From Phylloscopus collybita (taxonomy: Eukaryota; Chordata; Aves; Passeriformes; Phylloscopidae): DNA of 64,000 nt. Location: assembly GCA_027886175.1 (NCBI GenBank), contig JAJNNQ010000128.1:39630-103629 (forward strand), read 5' to 3'. Each line of letters opens with the position of its first letter. The first letter of the stretch is position 1. The translations under genes were made by a program, and so were the position numbers. This document shows positions 57,401-64,000 of the stretch, in pieces. The notes under the pieces were generated by a model. That model did no database searches. It saw nothing but the letters and a program-made list of their open reading frames with translations, and was not told the origin of the DNA.

Positions 57401-60400
57401 TGGCTCATCATCAGGGTGGGTCTGGGGGCTGGGGGCCTGGGCTGGGGGCTGGGAGCCTGGGGTGGGGGCTGGGAGAGTGGGGTGGGGGCTGGGAACCTGG
57501 GGTGGGGGCTGGGAGAGTGGGGTGGGGGCTGGGAGAGTGGGGTGGGGGCTGGGAGAGTGGGGTGGGATTGTCTGGGTCTGGGGTTGGATTTTGTAGAGCT
57601 GGGGCTGGATCCTGTGGATCCAGGGTTGGAATCTATGGAGCTGGGATTGGATTCTTTGGATCTGGGGTTGGAATTTGTGGGTCTGGGGTTGGGCTCTGTG
57701 GGTCTGGGATTGGATTGTCTGGGTCTGGATGTGGATTCTGTAGATCTGGGGTTGGATCCTGTGGGTGTGGGGTTGGATTCTCTGGATCCAGGGTTGGATT
57801 CTGTAGGGTTGGGGTTGGATTCTGTGGGTCTGGTGTTGGGTTCTGTGGGTCTGGGGTTGGATCCTCTGGATCTGGATGTGGATTTTGTAGATCTGGAGTT
57901 GGAATCTGTGGGTCTGGGTTGGATTCTATGGAGCTGGGATTGGATTGTCTGGGTCTGGGGTTGGATTCTCTGGATCCAGGGTTGGAATCTGTGTGTCCGG
58001 GGCTGGATCCTGTGGGTCCAGGGTTGGATTCTCTGGGTCTGGGGTTGGATTCTGTGGGTCTTGGTTGGGTTCTGTGGGTCCAGGGTTGGATCCTGTGGGT
58101 CTGGGGTTGGATCCTGTGGGTCTGGGGTTGGATTTTGTGGACCCAGAGCTGGGCTCTGCCCCGGGTTCCCAGCAGGACTCTGCGAACGTTCCCTCTCCTT
58201 GTCCTCCTGCTGTGTCTGGCCCCTCCTTTCCCCAAGCGCCCGATTATCCCAGGGATTCATTATCATCATTGTTATAATTGTCCCATTCCAGGCCCCATTA
58301 TCACTCCTGCAGTAACTCCACATCCCCCTCCACCCCAGCCTGCCTGGCTCGGGGTTTCTCCTCCCTGTCCCCAAAGCTGAGGCACCCTCAGGGCTGGGTG
58401 TCGGGGCCCTTCCCGGGGCTGTGGCCGGGGCTGGGCACCCCCTGTTCCCCCCAGCCCGTCCCTGCCGGGCACCCCCTGTTCCCCCCCGGCTCCCCCCAGC
58501 CCGTCCCTGCCGGGCACCCCCGGCTCCCCCCCGGCTCCCCTCAGCCCGTCCCTGCCGGGCACCCCCTGTTCCCCCCCGGTTCCCCCCAGCCCGTCCCTGC
58601 CGGGCACCCCCGGCTCCCCCCCAGCTCCCCCCAGCCCGTCCCTGCCGGGCACCCCCTGTTCCCCCCCAGCCCCCCCCAGCCCGTCCCTGCCGGGCACTCC
58701 CTGTTCCCCCCTGGCTCCCCCCAGCCCGTCCCTGCCGGGCACCCCCTGTTCCCCCCCGGCTCCCCCCAGCCCGTCCCTGCCGGGCACCCCCTGTTCCCCC
58801 CCGGCTCCCCCCAGCCCGTCCCTGCCTTCCAGGACCGGTTCGGGCAGAGCTTCACCACCCGGGTGCTGAGGGAGCCGCTGGGCGAGGCCGGGTGAGCCGG
58901 GAGCTGCCCCTGCGGGACAGCCGGGAGTGCTGGGCCTGGGGCAGGGCGGGGCTGGGCCCGGCTTTGGGATGGGGATGGGGATGGGGATGGATTTGGGATG
59001 GGGATGGGGATGGGCCCGGCTTGGGGATGGGGATGGGGATGGGGATGGATTTGGGATGGGGATGGGGATGGGCCCGGCTTGGGGATGGGGATGGGGATGG
59101 GGATGGGGATGGGGATGGGGATGGGGCTGGATTGGGGATGGGGATGGTGCTGTGCCCTGGAGATGGGGCTGAGCCCAGCTTTGGGATGGGGATGGGGCTG
59201 AGCCTGGATTTGGGATGGGGATAGGGATGGGGATGGGGCTGGGAATGGGAATGGGGATGGGGCTGAGCCCAGCTTTGGGGATGGGGATGGGGCTGGGGCT
59301 GGGGCTGAGGCTGAGCCTGGCTGTGCCCTGGATGCGAGCAGGGGTGGCAGGCTGGGCTGAGCCGGGCTCAGGGGCAGGCTGGGCTGAGCCGGGCTGAGCT
59401 GGGCTGAGCCGGGCTGAGCCGGGCTGAGCTGGGCTGAGCTGGGCTGAGCCGGGCTCAGGGGCAGGCTGGGCTGAGCCGGGCTGAGCTGGGCTGAGCCGGG
59501 CTGAGCCGGGCTGAGCTGGGCTGAGCTGGGCTGAGCCGGGCTCAGGGGCAGGCTGGGCTGAGCCGGGCTGAGCTGGGCTGAGCCGGGCTGAGGGGCAGGC
59601 CGGGCTGAGGGGCAGGCCGGGCTGAGCGCAGTTTCCCCTGGCAGGCCGGGCTAAGCCAGGCTGAGCCAGGCTGAGCCAGGCTGAGCCGGGCTGAGGGGCA
59701 GGCCGGGCTGAGCCGGGCTGAGCTGGGCTGAGCCGGGCTGAGGGGCAGGCCGGGCTGAGCTGGGCTGAGCCAGGCTGAGCTGGGCTGAGCCGGGCTCAGG
59801 GGCAGGCCGGGCTGATCTCAGTTTCCCCGGGCAGGCTGGAGCAGCCCCGCGGGGCACGGCCGGATCTCGGCGGTGGCAGTGCCGGTGGCAGTGCTGGTGT
59901 CAGTGCCGGTGACAGCGGCAGCAGTGGCGGCGTGGCGGTGCCGGTGCCGGATGAGGAGGAGGAGAGCCGCGACACCGCCCGGCTCCACAAGGACAAGGAC
60001 GAGGTGGCTCCCGGGACCTTCCCCTGCCCCTCTCCCCTCTCCTGTCGCTGTCCCCGGCGGCGCTGACGCCTCCTTCTCCCGTCCCTGTCCCTGCAGAAGA
60101 GCTCCCTGAGGTATTTCCTGTTCCAGGGAATGCGCTATGTCTGGCTGGAGCGGCGGCAGGCCTTCTGCAGGGTCAGGTACGCCCGGGGCCCCGTGCCCGG
60201 CAGGCCCGGCATGCCCAGCTCCCTCAGGATCCTCCTGGATCTCAGCATTCCCGACTCCCTCAGGATCCTCCTGGATCCCGGCAGGCCCGGCTCCCTCAGG
60301 ATCCTCCTGGATCCCGGCAGGCCCGGCTCCCTCAGGATCCTCCTGGATCCCGGCAGGCCTGGCTCCCTCAGCTCCCTCAGGATCCTCCTGGATCTCAGCA

Positions 60401-63400
60401 TTCCCAGCTCCCTCAGCTTCCTCAGCCCCCTCAGCTCCCTCAGGACTCTGCTGGATCCTGAGATTCCCAGCTCCCTCAGGATCCTCCTGGATCTTGGCAT
60501 TCCCAGCTCCCTCAGCTCCCTCAGGACTCTGCTGGATCCCGGCATGCCCGGCTCCCTCAGGATCCTCCTGGATCCCGGCATTCCTGGCTCCCTCAGCTCC
60601 CTCAGGATCCTCCTGGATCTTGGCGTTCCCACCTCCCTCAGGATCCTCCTGGATCCCGCCATTCCCAGCTCCCTCGGCTCCCTCGGCTCCCTCAGCTCCC
60701 TCAGGACTCTGCTGGATCCTGGCATCCCTGACATTCCTGGCTCCCTCAGGATCCTCCTGGATCCTGGCACTGCCACCTCCCTCAGGACCCTGCTGGATCC
60801 CGGCATTCCTGACATTCCCAGCTCCCTCAGCTCCCTCAGGACCCTGCTGGATCCCGGCATTCCTGACATTCCCAGCTCCCTCAGCTCCCTCAGGACCCTG
60901 CTGGATCCCGGCATTCCTGACATTCCCAGCTCCCTCAGCTCCCTCAGGACCCTCCTGCCCCCGGCAGCCGCAGCACCGCGGGTCCCTCGGTGCCTTTTTG
61001 GGGCTCCCTGCAAACAGAGGCCAGGCAGGATCAAGGGAATGAAAAGCACATTTATTTATGTATTTATTTATTTAGGTGTTTATTTATGTGTTTGTTTATG
61101 TATTTATGTAGGTATTTATTTAGGAGTTTTTTTAGGTATTTATGTATTTTTTATGTATTTATTTATTTATGTATTTATTTCCTGAGGGGCCCTCAGGTGC
61201 ATTTGGGGCAGATGAAACCCCCCCAGGGGCTGCACCCAAAAATGGACCCCGGCTCTCGGGTTCCACATTTTTTGATCAGTTTGGGGGTTGATCCTCCAAG
61301 TACAGCTTCGGGTAATGAAGTAATTTACCCCAAGTTTGCTGCCCCCAACTCACTTCTGTTCCCATTTCGGGGCCCTGAGGCAGTGAGGTGTCCGGGACTG
61401 CCAGGCCCGGAGAGGAATTGCTGTGTCTGAGCAAACTGGGAGAGCAGCAGCTCAGCTGTGCCTGGGGTTTGGAGTTACACACTAAGGAATTACAGGATCA
61501 CAAATAGGTGAAAAATACAAAAGCTAGAATCCCAAATCTCACATCTATTTATCTATTTATCTATTTATCTATTTTTGGGGTTCCCTAAAAACAGAGGCCA
61601 GGCAGAATCAAGGGAACGAAAAGCACATTTATTTATGTATTTATTTATTTATTTATTTAGGTATTTATTTAAGTATTTATTTATGTATTTGTTTATGTAT
61701 TTATTTACTGAGGGGCCCTCAGGTGCATTTGGGGCAGATGAAGCCCCCCCAGGGGCTGCACCCAAAAATGGACCCCGGCTCTCGGGTTCCACATTTTTTG
61801 ATCAGTTTGGGGGTTGATCCTCCAATTCCAGCCTTAGCTAATTAACTCATTGACCCCAGGATTTGCTGCCCCCAGCTCACTTCTGTTCCCATTTCGGGGC
61901 CCTGAGGCAGTGAGGTGTCCGGAGACTGCCAGGCCCAGAGAGGAATTGCTGTGTCTGAGCAAACTGGGAGAGCAGCAGCTCAGCTGTGCCTGGGGTTTGG
62001 AGTTACACACTAAAGAACTGCAAAGAGATTACAAACAGATTAAAAATATCAAAGCTCAAACCCCAAGGCATCGCCCTCAGCGCTGCCCGGCCCTTTGGAG
62101 CCCTCCCTGGTGCCCTCGGGGCTGCCAGGAACCGGCCGGGGCGGTTTGGCAGAGCCGCAGCTCCCGGAGCTTGCACTGTGCTCCTTTTGTTGCCTTCCCT
62201 TGGCAGCCACGGGCTGGCCGGGGCAGGGGGGTGGGTTTGTCCTGGCAGGGGGGTGGGCTTGTCCTGGCAGGGGGGGTGGGCTTGTCCTGGCAGGGGGGTG
62301 GGTTTGTCCTGGCAGGGGGGTGGGTTTGTCCTGGCAGGGGGGTGGGTTTGTCCCCAGGACGTGGCACAGAGGGGTGGGTTTGTCCTGGCAGGTGGGGTGG
62401 GTTTGTCCTGGCAGGGGGGGTGGGTTTGTCCTGGCAGGGGGGGGTGGGCTTGTCCTGGCAGGGGGGGGTGGGCTTGTCCTGGCAGGGGGGAGGTGGGCTT
62501 GTCCTGGCAGGGGGGAGGTGGGTTTGTCCTGGCAGGGGGGAGGTGGGTTTGTCCTGGCAGGGGGGTGGGGTTTTGTCCTGGCAGGAGGGGTGGGTTTGTC
62601 CTGGCAGGGGGGGTGGGTTTGTCCTGGCAGGAGGGTGGGTTTGTCCTGGCAGGAGGGGTGGGTTTGTCCTGGCAGGGGGGTGGGTTTGTCCTGGCAGGGG
62701 GGTGTGGGTTTGTCCTGGCAGGGGGGTGGGTTTGTCCTGGCAGGGGGGGGGTGGGTTTGTCCTGGCAGGGGGGGTGGGTTTGTCCTGGCAGGAGGGGTGG
62801 GTTTGTCCCCAGGACGTGGCACAGAGGGGTGGGGTTTGTCCCAGGACTTGGCCAGAGCAGGAGGGGTGGGTTTGTCCCCAAGACTTGGCCAGGGCACAGA
62901 GGGGTGGGTTTGTCCCCAGGACGTGGCACAGAGGGGTGGGTTTGTCCCAGGACTTGGCCAGGGCACAGAGGGGTGGGTTTTTGCCCAGGACTTGGCACCG
63001 AGGGGTGGGTTAATCCCCAGGACTTGGCCAGGCAGGAGGGGTGGGTTCATCCCCAGGACGTGGCACTGGGGGTGGGTTTGTCCTGGCAGGGGGGGTGGGT
63101 TTGTCCCCAGGACGTGGCACAGAGGGGTGGGTTCACCCCAAGACTTGGCACCGGGGGGTGTGTTCATCCCCAGGACTTGGCCAGGCACCGAGGGGTGGGT
63201 TTGTCCTGGCAGGAGGGGTGGGCTTGTCCCAGGACTTGGCCAGGCAGGAGGGGTGGGTTTGTCCTGGCAGGAGGGGTGGGTTTGTCCCCAGGCCTTGGCA
63301 CCAAGGGGTGGGTTCACCCCCAGGCCTTGGCCGGGCTCTTTGTTCCGCCGTCCCCGCTGGCTGTGACTCGCTTTCCCCTGTTTTTTCCTTGGCTCCCCAG

Positions 63401-63477
63401 CGTCCTGACGAGGGCTGGACCTGCGCAGAGCTGCACCTGTGCCGGGCCGGGCTGGAGCAGCAGGAGCACAGCGCCAG
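45398..63477 (+). CDS. ATP13A2: ATP13A2, lysosomal P5B-type ATPase, 5' part (exons 1-7)
   Basis: Endo-lysosomal P5B ATPase that exports polyamines, chiefly spermine, to the cytosol. Segments are 45398-45407, 54995-55068, 57245-57415, 58833-58891, 59835-60003, 60097-60176 and 63401-63477. The N-terminus MSSDSSRLLG...RPGYGTL corresponds to the human MSADSS...GYGTL. Exon 3 holds the membrane-associated hydrophobic segment ([10 protein letters not shown]) and a conserved cysteine block (GRPCAP). Exon 6 has [21 protein letters not shown], like human LRYYLFQGQRYIW. The first true transmembrane helices, the phosphorylation site and pump core lie beyond the window. Exon 7 does not read in frame as written. 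Position after SDHB matches vertebrate synteny. Confidence 0.9.
45585..45775. repeat. Simple repeat TATTCCCATT(TATTCC), ATP13A2 intron 1
   Basis: About 15 copies of TTCCCATTTATTCC-type units of 12-14 bp. Confidence 0.9.
45775..46400. repeat. T-rich pyrimidine tract, ATP13A2 intron 1
   Basis: Degenerate TTTTGCTTT/TTATTTTGCC words, extremely T-biased on the + strand, with no stable unit. Confidence 0.8.
46420..47290. repeat. C/A-rich telomere-like array AAACCCCAAACCCTAAACC, ATP13A2 intron 1
   Basis: Irregular 7-8-bp words CCCTAAA, CCCCAAA and CCTCCAAA. The minus strand reads TTTAGGG/TTTGGGG. A ~300-bp higher-order pattern is suggested by repeated CCAAAGCCTCCAAACCCC. Confidence 0.88.
47395..49710. 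repeat. Hexamer-based array GGGCTCTGTGCTCT, ATP13A2 intron 1 (2.3 kb)
   Basis: 6-bp words GGGCTC, TGTGCT, TGAGCT and CGGGCT with a ~200-bp higher-order pattern (long near-identical blocks at 49140-49330 and 49400-49600). The 6-bp period keeps several frames open on both strands for over 900 codons. Confidence 0.95.
49710..50560. other. GC-rich low-repeat stretch, ATP13A2 intron 1
   Basis: Longest low-repeat part of this intron. Open frames exist but none carries a domain I recognise or paired splice sites with homology. A regulatory role is possible but not shown. Confidence 0.5.
50565..50880. repeat. ~17-bp repeat CCGATCCCATCCCGACC, ATP13A2 intron 1
   Basis: About 18 imperfect copies, with CACCCTTCCCGATCC and GGTCCATAC inserts. 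Confidence 0.92.
50990..51297. repeat. ~20-bp repeat GGGACGGGGCTGGAACCCCC, ATP13A2 intron 1
   Basis: About 16 copies. GGGGCTGG...CCCCCCGGGA gives each unit partial dyad symmetry. Confidence 0.94.
51300..51690. other. Low-repeat stretch, ATP13A2 intron 1
   Basis: Unique GC-rich sequence; nothing recognised. Confidence 0.45.
51690..51995. repeat. ~20-bp repeat GGGATTCTGTGGGTCTGGG, ATP13A2 intron 1
   Basis: About 15 copies. A closely similar array is present in intron 3 (57560-58150). Confidence 0.94.
52030..52265. repeat. ~14-bp repeat GGTTTTAGGGACTGGC, ATP13A2 intron 1
   Basis: TTTAGGGAATGG and TTTAGGGACTGG words alternate, about 17 copies. Confidence 0.94.
52265..52530. other. Low-repeat stretch, ATP13A2 intron 1
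   Basis: Unique GC-rich sequence; nothing recognised. Confidence 0.45.
52530..54340. repeat. ~35-75-bp composite minisatellite, ATP13A2 intron 1
   Basis: Words GAATTAGGGAATGAGCAGG, TTCAGCCCCAGGATTTTGGG and CATAACCCATCCTGG are shuffled in about 40 units. Confidence 0.92.
54345..54460. repeat. 9-bp repeat CAGTCGGTG / CAGTCGCTG, ATP13A2 intron 1
   Basis: About 12 copies in two blocks separated by CAGCCCGGCAG. Confidence 0.9.
54668..54885. repeat. Repeat GTGACAGGGGGGGTGGCAGG, ATP13A2 intron 1
   Basis: G-runs and TGACAG words, about 15 copies, followed at 54906-54936 by a TCC microsatellite close to the exon 2 acceptor. Confidence 0.9.
54995..55068 (+). CDS. ATP13A2: ATP13A2 exon 2
   Basis: The acceptor is CCCCTGCAG. 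It encodes (D)[19 protein letters not shown] and EPARM, ending ATG before GTAGGA. GYGTL is the recognisable N-terminal motif. Confidence 0.88.
55190..56125. repeat. ~31-bp minisatellite, ~29 copies, ATP13A2 intron 2
   Basis: Units of GGGGATGGATCCCAGTCC and TGGGCTTCTCCCT. A CTGCCCACACCCCCTT variant occurs three times. Confidence 0.95.
56235..57240. repeat. C-rich minisatellite CCCAGTGCCCCCCAGCACCC up to ATP13A2 exon 3
   Basis: Words of about 10 bp (CAGTGCCCCC, CAGCACCCCC, AGTAACTCC) for 1 kb. It continues as pyrimidine tract into the exon 3 acceptor at 57244, so dozens of CCCCAG words precede the real site. Confidence 0.94.
57245..57415 (+). CDS. ATP13A2: ATP13A2 exon 3 (membrane-associated segment)
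   Basis: 57 codons, phase 0 both ends, donor [26 protein letters not shown] precedes a hydrophobic stretch ending [10 protein letters not shown]. It corresponds to human GYHVV...LLLFRWKP. It ends ADWLIIR. Confidence 0.92.
57420..57562. repeat. ~19-bp repeat GGGGTGGGGGCTGGGAGAG, ATP13A2 intron 3
   Basis: About eight copies starting within 10 bp of the exon 3 donor. Confidence 0.92.
57562..58155. repeat. ~20-bp repeat GGATTCTGTGGGTCTGGGGT, ATP13A2 intron 3
   Basis: About 29 copies. Same family as 51690-51995. Confidence 0.94.
58437..58828. repeat. ~48-bp minisatellite up to ATP13A2 exon 4
   Basis: About eight copies of CCCGTCCCTGCCGGGCACCC plus CCTGTTCCCCCCCGGCTCC, ending 5-8 bp before the acceptor at 58832. 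Confidence 0.94.
58833..58891 (+). CDS. ATP13A2: ATP13A2 exon 4
   Basis: The acceptor is CCTTCCAG. It encodes [19 protein letters not shown] plus GG; donor GTGAGC. It corresponds to the soluble stretch after the membrane-associated segment. A C-rich minisatellite forms its upstream pyrimidine tract. Confidence 0.85.
58965..59335. repeat. 6-bp repeat GGGGAT, ATP13A2 intron 4
   Basis: GGGGATGGGGATGGGGAT with GGCCCGGCTT and TGGATTTGGGA interruptions. Dense G-runs. Confidence 0.94.
59340..59820. repeat. 10-bp repeat GGGCTGAGCC, ATP13A2 intron 4
   Basis: About 40 copies of GGGCTGAGCC/GGGCTGAGCT with CAGGGGCAGGCT inserts. It contains a copy of the exon 5 acceptor region at 59624-59644. Confidence 0.93.
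59835..60003 (+). CDS. ATP13A2: ATP13A2 exon 5 (low-complexity loop)
   Basis: Encodes [20 protein letters not shown], then [10 protein letters not shown] and [18 protein letters not shown]. The end resembles human KDTAQLHKSEE. The Gly/Ser-rich centre comes from an imperfect 12-bp repeat, GGTGGCAGTGCC. The donor is GTGGCT. Confidence 0.82.
60097..60176 (+). CDS. ATP13A2: ATP13A2 exon 6
   Basis: The acceptor is CCTGCAG. It encodes [20 protein letters not shown] and QAFCRV plus AG; donor GTACGC. Strong match to the family block before the first true transmembrane helix. Confidence 0.93.
60185..60960. repeat. ~31-bp minisatellite, ~25 copies, ATP13A2 intron 6
   Basis: CAGCTCCCTCAGGATCCTCC followed by TGGATCCCGGCATTCC, with repeated AGCTCCCTC units. 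It starts about 10 bp after the exon 6 donor. Confidence 0.94.
61003..61510. repeat. First copy of a ~480-bp tandem duplication, ATP13A2 intron 6
   Basis: Runs from CAAACAGAGGCCAGGCAGG through a TTTATTTATGTA tract to GGAGTTACACACTAA. Copy 2 is at 61588-62030. On the minus strand the tract gives AATAAATA words, as at the end of a retroelement or LTR; the family is not recognised. Confidence 0.85.
61588..62060. repeat. Second copy of the ~480-bp tandem duplication
   Basis: High identity to 61015-61500 (for example GATGAAGCCCCCCCAGGGGC versus GATGAAACCCCCCCAGGGGC). The copies are separated by a TATCTATT microsatellite at about 61543-61575. Confidence 0.85.
62220..63335. repeat. ~22-30-bp minisatellite, ~42 copies, ATP13A2 intron 6
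   Basis: First part GGGTGGGTTTGTCCTGGCAG plus G-run; from 62800 the units change to GTCCCCAGGACGTGGCACAG. It ends about 65 bp before the exon 7 acceptor. Confidence 0.95.
63401..63477 (+). CDS. ATP13A2: ATP13A2 exon 7, apparently one base short
   Basis: The acceptor is GGCTCCCCAG and the donor GTGGGG. One frame reads [20 protein letters not shown] and HSAR, aligning to human LDHGRSCDDVHRSRHGLS. The incoming phase from exon 6 (AG|) puts the exon one base out of that frame. The mismatch disappears if one G is missing near 63407 (CTGACGAG). A different donor in exon 6 (AGG|GTCAGG) would also restore the frame with two fewer residues. Confidence 0.7.
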
Positions 63478-63499
63478 GTGGGGGCTGCCCCCTCCTGGG

Positions 63500-63705
63500 G
63501 AGCTTTCCCAGGGAGCAGGGAATGCCAGAGCCCGGGCTTTCCAGGGAGCAGGGAATGCCGGAGCCCGGGCTTTCCCAGGGAGCAGGGAATGCCGGAGCCC
63601 CGGGCTTTCCCAGGGAGCAGGGAATTGCCGGAGCCTGGGCTTTCCCAGGGAGCAGGGAATGCCGGAGCCCGGGCTTTCTCAGGGAGCAGAGGAATGCCGG
63701 GGCCT
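63500..63705. repeat. ~35-bp minisatellite, ~6 copies, ATP13A2 intron 7
   Basis: Units of TTTCCCAGGGAGCAGGGAAT and GCCGGAGCCCGGGC. Confidence 0.92.
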
Positions 63706-63904
63706 GGGCTTCCCTTGCGCTCAGATCCCAAACTGCCGGCGGGATGGGGTCCCTGGGATCGGCTCCTCCGCAGAACCCGGCTCCTCACGGAGGGGCCCTT
63801 GGGCTGGAAAGGCAGCTTTTCCCAAGGATGAAACTCCTTCCCTCTTCTCCCAAGGATAAAAACTCCTTCTTTTCACTTTCCCAAGGTTAAAATTCCTTCC
63901 TTTT

Positions 63905-64000
63905 CTCAAGGATAAAAGTCCTTTCCTTTCCTTTCCTTTCCTTTCCTTTCCTTTCCTTTCCTTTCCTTTCCTTTCCTTTCCTTTCCTTTCCATTCCTTTC
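63905..64000. repeat. Pentanucleotide microsatellite (CTTTC)n at window end
   Basis: About 17 uninterrupted TTTCC repeats, with one ATTCC near the edge; it continues past the window. Confidence 0.96.

Overview
This is a vertebrate nuclear segment, very probably from a bird and plausibly a songbird microchromosome. The evidence is a GC-rich sequence, exons carrying animal protein families, a CR1 LINE tail, avian-style solo LTRs, and introns filled with G/C-rich minisatellites. Three genes lie head to tail on the + strand in the conserved vertebrate order PADI2 - SDHB - ATP13A2. All exons were called by conceptual translation, splice dinucleotides and phase. The minus strand holds no gene I can support.

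Layout. 1-12430: the 3' part of PADI2 (last five exons; peptidylarginine deiminase 2), ending at a TAG at 12322 and an AATAAA at 12422. 12430-14560: spacer with short repeats, a GATA/E-box cluster and a CR1 fragment. 14560-14770: CpG-rich SDHB promoter and exon 1. 14696-43188: complete SDHB in eight exons, encoding 280 aa with every Fe-S cysteine present; poly(A) signal at 43335. 43540-45350: an intergenic array of about 35 units (~52 bp each), each carrying a near-consensus ZNF143/THAP11-type motif, ending at the ATP13A2 promoter. 45398-end: ATP13A2 exons 1-7 (lysosomal P5B ATPase), cut off by the window end.

The striking property is the intron content. By my boundaries roughly three quarters of the window is tandem repeat, with dozens of unrelated unit types, many reaching within 10-20 bp of splice sites. 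In at least two places the repeat has captured an exon edge. PADI2's last intron holds about 45 copies of the terminal exon's 3' splice site plus the start of that exon. SDHB intron 3 begins with about ten copies of the exon 3 5' splice site. SDHB intron 3 also has a TTAGGG-like interstitial telomeric tract, an ~105-copy 18-bp G-run array, and a reverse-strand solo LTR whose flanks recur nearby without the LTR.

The three genes share no pathway: PADI2 citrullinates arginines in the cytosol and nucleus, SDHB is the iron-sulfur subunit of mitochondrial complex II, and ATP13A2 exports polyamines from lysosomes. Their adjacency is conserved synteny. The very long open frames in this window come from repeat periodicity and are not genes.
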